From Incurvaria masculella (lineage: Eukaryota > Arthropoda > Insecta > Lepidoptera > Incurvariidae): a DNA stretch of 64,000 bases. Numbering within the stretch: the stretch's first letter is position 1; each line of letters opens with the position of its first letter. The notes beneath the pieces are model-generated. The model worked only from the letters and a program-made list of their open reading frames with translations, ran no database searches and was not told the DNA's origin. A program made the translations under genes and the position numbers. Below, one piece after another: positions 12,329-34,959 of this stretch. The stretch is taken from positions 13,713,021 to 13,777,020 of the forward strand of contig OX335642.1 of the NCBI GenBank assembly GCA_946894095.1. Reading direction: 5' to 3'.

Positions 12329-12668
12329 CCGGCCAAGTGCGAGTCAGACTCGCACACAAAGAGTTCCGTACCATCGTAGAAAAAAAAATCACGTTTTTTG
12401 TATGGGAGCCCCCTTTAATTTTAATTATTTTTTAATCTTACCTATTTGTTGTTATAGCGGCAAAATAAATACACACTCTGTGAAAATTTCAGCTGTTTAC
12501 CTGTTACGGTTACTGAGATACAGCCCTGTGACAGACGGACTGACGGACGGACGGACGGACGGACGGACGGACGGACGGACGGACGGACGGACGGACGGAT
12601 GGACGGACGGACAGCGGAGGCTTAGTAATAGGGTTCCGTTTTCACCCTTTGGGTACGGAACCCTAAAA
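12329..12668 (+). mobile_element. Foldback element with (ACGG)n
   Basis: Starts ccggccaagtgcgagtcaga, has gttccgta early and ends gggtacggaaccctaaaaa, so the two GGTTCCGTA blocks are inverted. An (ACGG)n run of about 75 bp lies at 12537-12612. This type is very common in Lepidoptera. Confidence 0.85.
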
Positions 12669-14561
12669 AGTAATGTGAAAGCACCCTGAGCGCCGCGACA
12701 GTGGCCTGAGGATTACGGAGCAGTCGAGAAGGGACAAGGTGTTTTCATGCTATTCCGAAAATGTTAACGAGAAAGCTTAAATATTCAATAACGGAATCTA
12801 AAAAAAAATATTTTTTTGAGCAACAAATAACATATTAGTAATCCATGTATTTCGGGTGGTTCCTCGAGTTGTTAACACCCTGTGTAGCGTTTCACCACCA
12901 TTCATTTCCAAATTGTGTGCGAGTAGTATTATTTTTAAGAACATTATTTATGTTATGATGATGAGTCATGCCTGCTACAAAAAATTTGGATTATCAATTT
13001 TTTTAAGACAGGTTTATAACAAACAAACAACCAGAAAGTTTCCCTCTGAAATCTATCCAAAAGCCTCTTGGTTACGACTACAAACATCAAATATATGATT
13101 TTCGAGGTGCTCGCAAAATTTTAAAACCAAAAATAAAGCACCAGTTAAGTATCAAGACCCAAATACACGTTCATCTAGTCCGAAATTTTATAATAATTTT
13201 AACAGCATAACAGAATCTTCATCACATCCGTGCGATTTCACTCACAAAAAAAAAAACATTTTCCACGGCTCGAGGAAACATTGAACGTTTTGTGCTTTCC
13301 TCGCCGCTCGTCACTCACACAAGCGAGGTGCGCTCCGATAAAATAAATTTGTTCGTGCGACGATGACATTTTAAAAATACTTCAGTCAAGTGTGTATAAA
13401 ATCTCGAAATACATAAGGGCACAGTCGGCCGCCGCACGCTTGCACGTAGCCCCAGCGACATTCAAATCATACGGGTTCAGTAGAAAATCGCTACATTACT
13501 TATACATTATCATCAAACACAATATAATACTTTCACTTATCCTAAGACTTTCGAGAGAGCCATTTTGTAATTTTTCTAATTAAGTATGCCGAACCTACCA
13601 CACAATCCCAGCTCCGTTCCCTTCCTTTGTCACATCTTCCCTGTTCCTCTCCCGCAAAACAATTCACATTATATCTAAAAGGGGGGAAGGACGGAGCTGC
13701 ACTAACATAATCCTATGGCTATTTCTAAAAGCAAAAATATGACAAAACTGTAAACGTGTCCGCAACATAATAAAAACAAGGCATCGACGACAAAGCTCAA
13801 AGCTCAAGTTTTAGAAAAGGTAATAAAATTGCATCTCTCGAAATGTCACAATTCGTTAAGAAGTCATTTAGGTAAAATGTTCAAAGAGTTTCCTTACACA
13901 GTCAAGAGTGGTCGACGTCTAACAACTAGATACAAACATTCAAGTACATCGGGGTGTACACATACGGCGTCGCCTGTGAGCCGTCCGGACCAGGTGTTCG
14001 AACGTTCTGACCAATGTTCAACAGTACCAACCGATCGCTCAAACGTTATGACCTGACCTTATGATTTGACCTGACCAATCTATAATTCACTCGACTGTAC
14101 CGACAGAGCGTTCGACCCTTAGGTCCAAACGAACAAATGTCCCGTTCGAGCGACGGAGCACAGGCGACGCCACCTCACATGCCACGTACGAGAATACGAC
14201 GTGCCATACACATATCGGCAGAGTACATAGAAAATCAATTAAACACGATTAATCCTACAGTTATTTCGTTAATAGTCGCACGCAATTCCACTAGAAGTCC
14301 ATTACGTTAGGTTACTCGCTGGCGAGTTTAAGTCTTTTTGAGATCATTGTAATGTTCACCGCCCTCACTCGCGCGGCCTCCCCAATTCGGGACACTCTTT
14401 CGCTTCGAAAGTTGTTGAATGATGGGTCGCGTGGGTGGTCCGGGCTCCAATCACTCTGCATCTCCGTCCTAGACACGTCACTTCCATACGTCGATCGTCG
14501 ATGATTGAAATGCCGCATTTGTGCCAATAAGCTAATTTTAATTACAAGCATTCATCGGATA

Positions 14562-14618
14562 TTAAGGTGGGCCCCCCGAGCATTCGATAGTGTATTTAGC
14601 TTGGGGGCCCACATTTAA
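14562..14618. repeat. Short TTAA-flanked foldback (57 bp)
   Basis: TTAAGGTGGGCCCCCC at 14562 faces GGGGGCCCACatTTAA ending at 14618, with about 25 bases between. It looks like a very small MITE or a deletion derivative. Confidence 0.6.
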
Positions 14619-14997
14619 TCTAAGTACAGTCACGTCTTTTAATTTTGTTACATACCGGCGGAGAAAATTAACAATCGATTATTTTATCTAATGTGTGTTG
14701 TAAATTTGTATTTGAAGCCTTTGATTGCGGACTTTTACTATTCCAGGCACTGGTAGCATGACACATTAAATGTTGATGGCGGCAGAGCTGAAGACGGAAA
14801 TGTCAACGACTGGAAGTCGCACGCATGATTCGTTGCCGACGAGCGTACGCAATGTCTGAAGGGTCGGAGACGCCGTGAGCGGGGGGAGACGGCCATCAGA
14901 CGTGGCGGCGGTCGTGGGGCGCCGAGTGCGGCGGAGGAGGCGCGGCGGGCGCGCGGCGAGGCACATCCAGCGACGCCACCTTGCCGAAGGGCGCGCG

Positions 14998-26189
<11,192 letters not shown>

Positions 26190-26275
26190 ACGCACAATTG
26201 ACCAACCCGGGCGGGATTAACCCTACCACCTAGTTACAGTTTTAGTTTTACATGGAATCCGAACCACGGCCAGCC
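26190..26275 (-). mobile_element. SINE body fragment
   Basis: accaacccgggcgggattaa to catggaatccgaaccac. Confidence 0.5.
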
Positions 26276-26478
26276 TCAATGGTCGTAAACGGTCACCTAA
26301 CTATTACCAAACCGCGGTCAGAGATGCTTCATCCAACTTATCGAACAGCAACGTGTCGCGCTACTGGGGTACCGAGGCTGACATATTCTAGACCCTTTCT
26401 CTCAGGGTTGACATGCTCTTTGTGCACCTCTATAGCCAAACTACATATACTGTTCTCGGCCAGCTTTTATTATCTTAC

Positions 26479-26704
26479 GTGGCCGTGTCGTACAGTTCGG
26501 CGGAGGGGCGGCGGCGGGCGGTGCAGAGTGCACTCGCTCGCCGCCGGTCGTCGAACCGCGCGGACAGACGGACGCGCCGGACCGGTCCCCGCGGGCCTTG
26601 AACCCTCCGCCGCGCCCCGCCTCGCTCCGCCCCGCCCCGCCTAACTCAGCTGACTGCGCCGTGCCGCCGCTGCACGCCGCGGGGAAAGCGCCGGCTTTCC
26701 ACAT
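26479..26704 (-). CDS. Possible first coding exon or CpG promoter island
   Basis: A GC-rich island (26480-26740) with repeated CCCCGCC boxes. On the minus strand an ATG at 26704 opens a frame (MWKAGAFPAACSGGTAQ..., ...SAPPAAAPPPNCTTRP) to a good donor CCAC|gtaaga, 75 codons and one base. It lies upstream of Dyrk2 exon A, but its phase does not fit exon A directly. GC-rich DNA has few stops, so the frame alone is weak evidence. Confidence 0.25.
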
Positions 26705-26744
26705 GCATTCATTTTCACTGATAACGCTAAACGCTCGCTGCGGA

Positions 26745-27787
26745 GGCGACAACAATGGTGCGGTCGCAGATAACGCGTGCCGACTGCCACCGTACAGCAG
26801 TGAAACTCGTCCGTATAGTTGCAGCGTAGCCAGCCACTTTTCTGTGCAGCGAGTAAGTAAAGGTAGTGGCGACCAAAACTCGTCCGTATAGCGGCAGCGT
26901 AGCCGCTTTTTAACCAAAATTTAACGGTAGTGCCGGCCTGTCATTTCGCTTCCGAATTCACTCACTACTAATGGTTCTCGAATTCCAATTAAATAATACG
27001 TGGCTATGTTTCTGCCACATGAATGAGTATCGGCCTGCGAAAGCGAGCTGACTGGCCGGCGCTACCGTCAGCGTATGTATTATCAAGTGGCTTACGCTGC
27101 CGCTACACGGACGATTCGCGGTCACCACTCCCTTCCTTCTTACTCTATGGTAATAGCCGACTGCACCCTGAGTTCCACTCTCAATACACATTCTACAATT
27201 CCGCGTAGACCATACGAACATATACAGCTGTATAGCAGAGGGGAAGAAATAACTGCGCAAGGATCTGATATCTGCGCTCTCGTGTGATCTATCTGTGGCA
27301 TAATGCTGACAGATGCACGAAATCGGGACTTTCTATGGAGTTAAGCTGTTGGATGTAATCCTATATATATATTCTGCGGTTCCACTCACACAAACACTCG
27401 AATACGTATCGGAACGGTGTGACGTCATCGTTGCGTCACTCAGTCCCGTACACAGTGCTCACGCTTTGGGGGTAGGACGCTGCGTATGCAACTGTCAGTG
27501 TCAAATGATGACGTTCCTATGTGTTATCTATCGTCTCTATCGTTGAATGTCTCTCATGTGTCGAATTGATTAGATTCAAAATTGAGGGCAACTATATATA
27601 GATAATCTGATAGTGCGGACGGACTAGGCTCAGCCCCGTATCCCACAGGCTCCCTGTGCTGTGTGGGTTCTAGCACGTAAAAATAATACATTCGTAATAA
27701 TACATATACACACGTGCATATCGTATGAGCCGACTAAAGAATTTCTCCTCCTCTTTCTTACTACTAGGCAGTAAGTTAAATTTAGCC
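26745..27787. other. Repeat-like, no gene
   Basis: aaactcgtccgtatagcggcagcgtagcc-type units occur twice (26806, 26877) and inverted near 27085; aatcgggactttctatggag near 27320 recurs at 55679. Confidence 0.45.
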
Positions 27788-28145
27788 CTGAGTGGGCAGT
27801 CTGAGTTCTCACCGAAATTGGCGTTTACGGCAAACCGATCGACTGGCGTTTTCTCCAAACTCCATACCAGTTTTTACTAGATGTTCTGTGGTTTTACTTC
27901 TTCAAACTGTCAAAGACAAACGCGGACTTCCGATTTGTATGAAAACGCGGAGTGGACGTAAACGGCAACGTCGACGTATTTACGGCAACGTTGAGTAAGC
28001 TGTCAAATCAAGCTCGGACTCGCAAATGTTAGTTCGCTTAACGCCCGCTGCGCGCGCTCTTCAATTTCTCCATACATTTGAAAACGCCAGTCGATCGGTT
28101 TGCCGTAACGCCAATTTAGGTGACAACTTAGACCACAGGCTCAGG
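27788..28145 (+). mobile_element. Long-TIR MITE
   Basis: Full copy: gagtgggcagtctgagttct to gacaacttagaccacagg. Confidence 0.85.
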
Positions 28146-28146
28146 T

Positions 28147-28312
28147 AGTTACAATTAACGATGGTCGAAACGGAAATGAAAATTGTCCGTGTTTTCCATC
28201 CAGTTTAATGTAGCTGTGAAATAAAAGGAAGGTCCTTGTTTAAGGTGTGTCTGGCTAATATCATGACAGTAAGCGTGGTATTAGCCATCCATGACAAGTC
28301 ACATTCAAAAAA
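28147..28312 (+). mobile_element. SINE body fragment
   Basis: ttaacgatggtcgaaacgga to ttagccatccatgacaag, directly after a MITE. Confidence 0.55.
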
Positions 28313-28594
28313 TCCACGCCGCTGTAGAGTTAGGCTAGAACAATCGGGCCATCGAGTATCACCTAAACACGCTCTATGCAATTCCCATTGCGGTCCTCTG
28401 ATTTATGAATCGAGCTCGGTTGCAAGCGCGCGCGGCGTACGTGAGTACCGCCGCGACCGCACTCGCCGACGCGCCGCGTGACGCAACACTCGGCTCAGCG
28501 GCGAAACATCTCACGTAACGCCGGAGACATCGCCGGTACCAAAGAATAAGCTGGTACTATTATGGACGTTGCTCTGCGGAACTTGCATCCATTA

Positions 28595-28965
28595 TGCCTT
28601 CCCATCAAACCTACATCCGGAGTACCCTCCGCAGAGAATCAGATCAGCCCCTTGTAGTTGACATTAGGCTTTTGAGAACGAACATTTAGAACCAACAATT
28701 GTTTCTCAAACTCATTTCTCTGCTGCACCGCCAGGATATGAAACTATCTGCCGGCGGGTATCTTTCTTGATCAGTGTTCAAACCTATGACCTGGGAGTTT
28801 TCAAACGTAATTTAAACAAGCTTGAAAGTTTAGCGTTGGTCCGCAAATCCGCTGGTATGGTGCCTCGCCGAGCGTGGTTCACGCGACGGGAGGTGGATTT
28901 CGCTTATCTGAGTACCTTTGGTCCCTCAGCACAGCCATCCATATCGGTTTGCCATAAAAAAAAGA
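28595..28965 (+). pseudogene. Non-LTR reverse-transcriptase tail remnant
   Basis: After damaged sequence, YLPAGIF and YDLGVFKRNLNKL match the usual end of non-LTR ORF2 proteins (W-N-x-LPA-x-VF ... FKRNVN). Stops and a frameshift are visible. Related copies: 32215-32510 (minus) and 42590-42745 (plus). Confidence 0.5.
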
Positions 28966-29559
28966 AATATAAGTAGATCTACTGTGTTACCGTTGGAGTA
29001 ACCGTGTCCTAACAGTAACAGTGGTCCCTACCGCTGAGGGCCGGGAGAACTGGAGAAAAATTGGAGAGGCTATGTCCAGCAGGGAACGCAAACACGCTGA
29101 CTGACTGACTGACTGACTGTGTGACGTTAGTTTGAAATCCCAGATTGTGGCCTGCTGTATATGTGGAACTGCGGCTGTAAATCCATCAGACTTACAAAGA
29201 AAACTTTAAACAATTGATGATCATCCGACCAGTTATCCGGTGTGTAACTAATTAAACACTGGAACCCACAAATAATACTAATAAACACTGCAGATGGGGT
29301 TTCACAATTGATTTGAAAACAGCTGATGGTGGGCCGTCGTACTAATTTGCTAAACATGGATAGTGGCCTGTATTAATAAAGGTATGCACTCTTAACACAT
29401 AAAAAGGGGTTATATTATTCAGAAACACGCTACACATCGTGTGCAAGAAGCATATAGATATCTTTTTTTTTATTACTAAGACTGTTGGTGTTTTTAAGTA
29501 CTGGAAATAGATCGCTAATATCCAACTATCACGATGTTGACCAAACATACCGCATTCTC

Positions 29560-29845
29560 AAATGAATGAGGTGCCATGCGAGGACCTTATTTTTATGATC
29601 ACGGCTCCATTGAAATGGACGGAAAACAATCTTTTCATCCAGTGCGATGGCACCAACCCGGCCTCAAACCTTATTACTTATTAGGGGAAGGAGACCTACA
29701 GTTTTGCATGAATTCCAAACCATGGAAACACCTCAACAGCTCTTATCCAACTCAGAAAGAGAAAAGTGCATGAACGCGTCGAGGATGGAACCCACGAGTT
29801 TTGGTATAGAAGGCAAGTCCCCGCGGCGCCGCCGCTGCGATTCGA
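29560..29845 (-). mobile_element. tRNA-derived SINE, partial
   Basis: Reverse copy from tgccatgcgaggacctta to the head region aggcaagtcc. Confidence 0.6.
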
Positions 29846-30186
29846 GCCGTTGCACAAAATATATTTTTAGTACTGGAAGTATTTCTAGGTTACAACACCT
29901 ACATACCGTCACGATGTTGACTATTTTATGCATTTAATGGATTAGACATTACATGATTGATTACGACATTAGAGTTTTAACGACATCTACGTTGAAGCAT
30001 TGCTATCGGGTTTAGAAAGTAATAAGAAAATATTTTGGGTCTAAACATTCGTCTCGGAAGCAGATTTGAACCTGCTATTACACGTCCACTGCAGTCACTG
30101 CTATCCCGACAACTACGCCAACGAATTTTCTGATTTTATTCGAATCGTCACAACGATCTAGTACTAGATGGCGCTGATGATTTCGC

Positions 30187-30262
30187 AACGCGTAAGCTAG
30201 CTCAGCGGTAGAGCAGTTGACATGTTATCCAAAGGTCGCAAGTTCGAATCCTGCTTTCTAAG
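30187..30262 (+). repeat. tRNA-like sequence, not functional
   Basis: A perfect D-arm (GCTC-agcggta-GAGC) with A box TAGCTCAGCGG and a B-box-like AGTTCGAATCC in a T-arm with four of five pairs. Acceptor and anticodon stems do not pair, so this is a tRNA pseudogene or SINE head. A second, inverted T-arm-like sequence lies at 30053-30075. Confidence 0.4.
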
Positions 30263-30471
30263 AATGTCCAAACTGTCACGATGCAAGCTCAACACCTCGC
30301 GTTCCCGAAGGGGCCCTAGCCGAGAGTGCGGTCCCGTAAGAGACGATCAAAGCGATCACTGCACGTCTACGCAAACGCGATAAACCGCGCCGGTCGTAAC
30401 GGCGGCAGTATAGAAGCAGTAACATGTGCAGTCGGCGGGATGCAGTTGCTTTGTCTCCAATAAAAAATAAA

Positions 30472-30757
30472 CCGGCCAAGTGCGAGTCGGACTCGCACAG
30501 GAAGGGTTCCGTACAATCGTACAAGACTTAACATTAATAAAATCTTGGAGGCTCCTTTATTTTTAAAGATTTTTTAATGTCACCTATTTATTGTTATAGC
30601 GGCAAAATTAATGCACACTCTGTGAAAACTTCAACTGCATACCTATTACGGTTCATGAGATACAGCCCTGTGACAAACGGACGGACGGACGGACGGACAG
30701 TGGAGGCTTAGTAATAGGGTTCCGTTGGCACCCTTTGGGTACGGAACCCTAAAAAAA
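30472..30757 (+). mobile_element. Foldback element with (ACGG)n
   Basis: Same ends; the tetranucleotide run is short (about 20 bp, near 30677). Confidence 0.85.
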
Positions 30758-31096
30758 AGACGCTGATCATCCCGTGAGGCCGGGGGCAATTCTCGGAACT
30801 GGCGAGTAGGTATCGCGCGTCGCTCTTTAGCAGCGATGCGACTTCGCGAACGAGAAGATTTTTCTTTCATCCCAACATCAAAGAATACGTATTAATTCTA
30901 TAATTTAAACGATGTACATAATTTGACAGTTACAAAATTTATTTTCAAATATCATTTTAGTCTATGCTTGTTGTTGATCTAAAATACTATTGTTTTTGAT
31001 GTTGTAAATATTATATTTATGCTAATAAGAACTTGCACAATTATTGTGCTTACATCTAAACTCGTAGGTAGAACGGGGGTCGTAACCGCAGCACAT

Positions 31097-31259
31097 TCAG
31101 GGCCGAGTGCACGAAAGGACAAAAAAATTAAATCAACATCAATGTACGATTAAACACGTCGCTTTGTATATACAGTATGGAAGGAACTCTATGCGGTTCA
31201 CTAAAAGTGACGTGTTTGAACATTGATTAACTCGGCCGTCTCTTCGTGCAACCGGGGCT
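31097..31259. repeat. Single copy of the ~163-bp foldback element
   Basis: Same ends and interior as the 1243-1771 array. Confidence 0.82.
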
Positions 31260-31324
31260 CATACTTACGTCGAAATCCTAGTCGTAAGTATGCACGTGTA
31301 AATTATGTATTTATCCGATATCTG

Positions 31325-31375
31325 AGTGGTCAGGCTGAGTTCTCACCCAAATCGGCGTTCACCTACCGGCTCAGA
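31325..31375. repeat. Deleted long-TIR MITE (ends only)
   Basis: About 50 bp join the left end (gtggtcaggctgagttctca) directly to the right-end tail (ctaccggctc). The interior is lost. Confidence 0.55.
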
Positions 31376-31727
31376 GTGGGCAGTCTGAGTTCTCACCGAA
31401 ATTGGCGTTTACGGCAAACCGATCGACTGGCGTTTTCTCCAAACTCCATACAAGTTTTTACTAGATATTCTGTGGTTTTACTCCTTCAAGCTGTCAAAGT
31501 CAAACGCGGACTACCGATTTGTATGAAAACGCGGAGTGGACGTAAACGGCAACGTCGACGTATTTACGGCAACGTTGAGTAAGCTGTCAAATCAAGCTCG
31601 GACTCGCAAATGTTAGTTCGCTTAACGCCCGCTGCGCGCGCTCATCAATTTCTCCATACATTTGAAAACGCCAGTCGATCGGTTTGCCGTAACGCCAATT
31701 TAGGTGACAACTTAGACTACCGGCTCT
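31374..31727 (+). mobile_element. Long-TIR MITE, left member of head-to-head pair
   Basis: Full copy, directly abutting the inverted copy at 31728. Confidence 0.85.
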
Positions 31728-32080
31728 GTACCCGAAGTTCCAGTTGTCACCTAAATTGGCGTTACGGCAAACCGATCGACTGGCGTTTTCAAATGTATGA
31801 AGAAATTGAAGAGCGCGCGCAGTGGGCGTTAAGCGAACTACCATTTGCGAGTCCGAGTTTGATTTGACAGCTTACTCAACGTTGCCGTCAATACGTCGAC
31901 GTTGCCGTTTACGTCCACTCCGCGTTTTCATACAAATCGGAAGTCCGAGTTTGACTTTGACAGCTTGAAGAAGTAAAACCACAGAATATCTAGTAATAAC
32001 TTGTATGGAGTTTGACGTTTTTACGGAACTTCGAAGTTACGTAAACGCCATTTTAGGTGAAAACTGAGACTACCGGCTCT
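31728..32080 (-). mobile_element. Long-TIR MITE, right member of inverted pair
   Basis: Inverted copy ending gaaaactgagactaccgg. With 31374-31727 it forms a ~700-bp near-palindrome. Confidence 0.82.
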
Positions 32081-32214
32081 GGTTTCGTGTGTAAGCTTGC
32101 TCACGCCGCATAAATCTAGATCAGAACGTGCTGATAGACGGACGTAAGCATGCTCAAATACAAGCGTGTGTAAATGCGACAATTTTTTACCGATTTGGGT
32201 GGCTGTGCTGAGAG

Positions 32215-32510
32215 ACCAAAGATACTCAGAAAAGCCAAATGCACCTCACTTCGCGAAAACCGGACACCATACCAGCGGATTTGCGGACTGTCGCGGAGCT
32301 ATCAAGCTTGTTTAAATTACGTTTGAAGACTCTCAGGTTATCTGTTTGAGGAAAGGCAGATACTTCCATATCGGTGCGGCAGAGAAATGGCTTTCAGATG
32401 AGAAATAAAAGTCAAAAGCCTCTGTCAGGTTGCTCTGATTCTCTTCGGCGGGTACTCCGGATATAGTTTGGATGGGGAGGAACAAGGGATGCAAGTTCCG
32501 CAGTTAGATA
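32215..32510 (-). pseudogene. Non-LTR reverse-transcriptase tail remnant
   Basis: On the minus strand this repeats the 28595-28965 sequence (complement of cgtaatttaaacaagctt, the Leu/Pro region and the 3' cgagtgaggtgca-type part). It is degenerate. Confidence 0.45.
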
Positions 32511-32884
32511 TAACTGAACCGTCGCTGATTTTAAGCTACTTTATTATAAAGATTTTAAAATACTTCAAATTGAACACAAATTAAAAGAACATAAAAATAT
32601 TTTGGTCTGCGCAGAAATGACCAATAATTTACTCTTATAATCCTCACGTGCCAGACGTTGGGGTATTTTTCCGTTGATGATACTTTTGCGGAAATTACAA
32701 ACTTTCGACACTCGTAAACGAAAGAAGCGTAAATCCATTCGCGCAGGTCACTCCTATGCACGTAATAAATGAGATTAACTTCGAAACAATCAAGTGGATT
32801 TAAAAATCAACGCCGCCAGCTGGGAGACGGCCAACTTGTGGGATTTTCCTGTGAACAGTTTTCGACGCGTGCGGTGAGTTTTTT

Positions 32885-33040
32885 TGGATACGCGACAAAT
32901 GGCGTACGCCAGGCCCACGTCTTATAGGTGTCCGCCGAGGAACATGGTCATGGGACTATTTGGGAAGTAATTCCACAGTTTACAAACCCTTTAGATAATG
33001 GATTTACAGGATAGTTTACTTATTAAAGGAGGGATGTGGA
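32885..33040. repeat. Dispersed repeat, atatggcgtacgccag family
   Basis: aaatggcgtacgccaggccc then tttacaaaccctttagataa; matches the downstream part of the 7255 copy. Confidence 0.5.
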
Positions 33041-33244
33041 CAGTCAATTAAACAACGAACCGTTAATTTTAAAGATGTGCATTTTTTTCCATGCTCATTA
33101 ATATCAATATCTACACTTTTATTGATTTACAGTTGATAAATTGAGTGAGCTGATTCAGAATGAATGGGCTGGACTAAAGACATCACTATTCAAATCCGTC
33201 AGCATGGAAGGACGGGAGTAGTAACCAATATCGTTTGGGTTACT

Positions 33245-33400
33245 TTTACATACAAGATTGGCAGCGCTAACGAATTCGTTTACTACTGATTCTGTCGAGT
33301 TCCAACGACTTGTAAGAACACGCAAGAACTTCACTGGTTGCTATTTGATACAACGAACATTCGATGTAGTGCGTTCCGTATTCGTAAGCGGACTAACTAC
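33245..33400. repeat. Dispersed repeat, gaattcgt/cgttcgttgca family
   Basis: cgctaacgaattcgtttact, cgagttccaacgac and acgaacattcgatgt recur, in either orientation, near 835-900, 26950, 34850-34960, 37395-37545 and 62210-62370 (ctcgagaacatcagtagtga, gcgaattcgtaagcgaact). Confidence 0.55.
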
Positions 33401-33707
33401 CGTTGGATGTTTAGGACTAACTCATGGCTACGCTCTGCCGCCGTACTAATGAATTTCGATCGCTGCTCCCGTCCTTCCGCTCGCTGATAACAATATATGG
33501 CAACATTATTTTACATAGTGATATACGGTCCGTTGAAGCCCTGTCAGTTAAAATATGAACTGAATCCTGTGCGTGTTCAACAAAAGCAGATGCGTCAAGA
33601 AGACATATAATAGATCACTGCTAACATGTATATACTAGTAATGCTATGTGTTTGCAACGGCCAAACATTAAATTTTGGAAATGATTGGGATTTAAATAAA
33701 AAAAAAA

Positions 33708-33968
33708 CCGGCCAAGTGCGAGTCAGACAGTCAGTTATTTGTATGGACACCCTGATATGGGGGGCACCCTTTAATTTTTATATTTTTTTATTTTACCTAT
33801 TTGTTGTTATAGCGGCAAAATAAATACACACTCTGTGAAAATTTCAGCTGACTACCTATTACGGTTCATGAGATACAGCCCTGTGACAGACGGACGGACG
33901 GACGGACTGACAGCGGAGGCTTAATAATAGGGTTCCGTTTTCACCCTTTGGGTACGGAACCCTAAAAA
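33708..33968 (+). mobile_element. Foldback element with (ACGG)n, internal deletion
   Basis: Same family; the early gttccgta block is missing after cgagtcagac. Short ACGG run near 33890. Confidence 0.82.
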
Positions 33969-34231
33969 TTAATATCTCGGTAACTAAAAAAATATTTGCC
34001 TGTCTTCGAAAAACGTGATCATTATGATAACGAAATTAATGTACTGGCCGTACAATCTATATATTCGCTATTGAATTAACATCCATCACAACACTTCTGA
34101 GAAAACTAAAAAACAACAGCGCCGCGAGCTTAAAAGCGAATGGTTCTCGAAAGAGGTCGAGGAGAATGGTGCGTGGCGCAGGGCCGTGGCAGGGCAGGGG
34201 GCCGAGGGGGGAGCGCGGGACGTTTCTCTGG

Positions 34232-34577
34232 AACAGAGTGGTCAGTCCGAGTTCTCACATAAATTAGCGTTTACGGAAACTTCGAAGTTACGTAAAAACG
34301 TTTTTACTACTTTTTCTGTGGTTTTACTTCTTCAAGCTGTCAAAATCAATCTCGCACTTCCAAATTGTATGAAAACGCGGAGTTGGCGTAAACGGCAACG
34401 TCGACGTATTTACGGCGACGCGCGACGGTGAGTAAGCTGTCAAATCAAACTGGGACTCGCAAATGTTAGTTAGCTCAAAGCCCACTGCGCGCCATCTTCA
34501 ATTTCTCCATACATTTGAAAACGCGATCGGTTTGGCGTAAACGCCAAAATAGGTGACGACTGGGACTAGGGGCTCAG
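34232..34577 (+). mobile_element. Long-TIR MITE, diverged
   Basis: Ends gagtggtcagtccgagttct and ggtgacgactgggactag; more substitutions than the other copies. Confidence 0.75.
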
Positions 34578-34959
34578 AACTCCGCCGGCGGCAGCGGCGC
34601 CGCTGTCCGGCACGTGTAGTCGCCAATGAAAAGGCCTGCGTCATGCGTGTAGTTTTCGTAGCTTTTAACGGCAGCTTTCTCGGTTGGTGTTTTTGCGACT
34701 GGTGGCGAGAAGTGTTCGCGGGCGGTGGTAATTTAGCCGACCGTTGAAGGCGGATGGACGGCAGTAATAGCGGCAGCTTAGCCACGAATTCATGATAATG
34801 CAAAGATGGTAGTCGGTATGCTTACGAACTCGAGATGCACAACATGGAGCGTTCGTTGCAATAAAGGACACCTGTGCAGTTCTTGCGTGTTCTCACGCGT
34901 CCTTGGAGCTCAAGAAAATTATGAGTGAGCGAATTCTTAGCGAACTGAAATGTTTACGA

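Larger units (their letters stand above)
10130..14997 (-). other. Candidate long 3' UTR of the minus-strand gene
   Basis: Below the exon F stop, most of this stretch lacks the repeat families that fill the flanks, apart from one foldback element at 12329-12668. A minus-strand AATAAA (plus TTTATT at 10145-10150) lies near the lower edge, next to where SINE sequence resumes. A 4.9-kb 3' UTR would explain the single-copy look. This is inference; no transcript evidence is available. Apart from that element, the short foldback at 14562 and the small ORF at 11850, I see nothing else in it. Confidence 0.3.

Noticed and set aside
12402..12689. 95-codon frame with TDGR repeats
   Set aside because: Translation of the (ACGG)n microsatellite in a foldback element.
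30187..30262. Functional tRNA gene
   Set aside because: Acceptor and anticodon stems fail to pair and the anticodon loop lacks the expected T33.
31587..31867. Pair of similar 85-codon frames on both strands
   Set aside because: They are the mirrored ends of the head-to-head MITEs, not genes.
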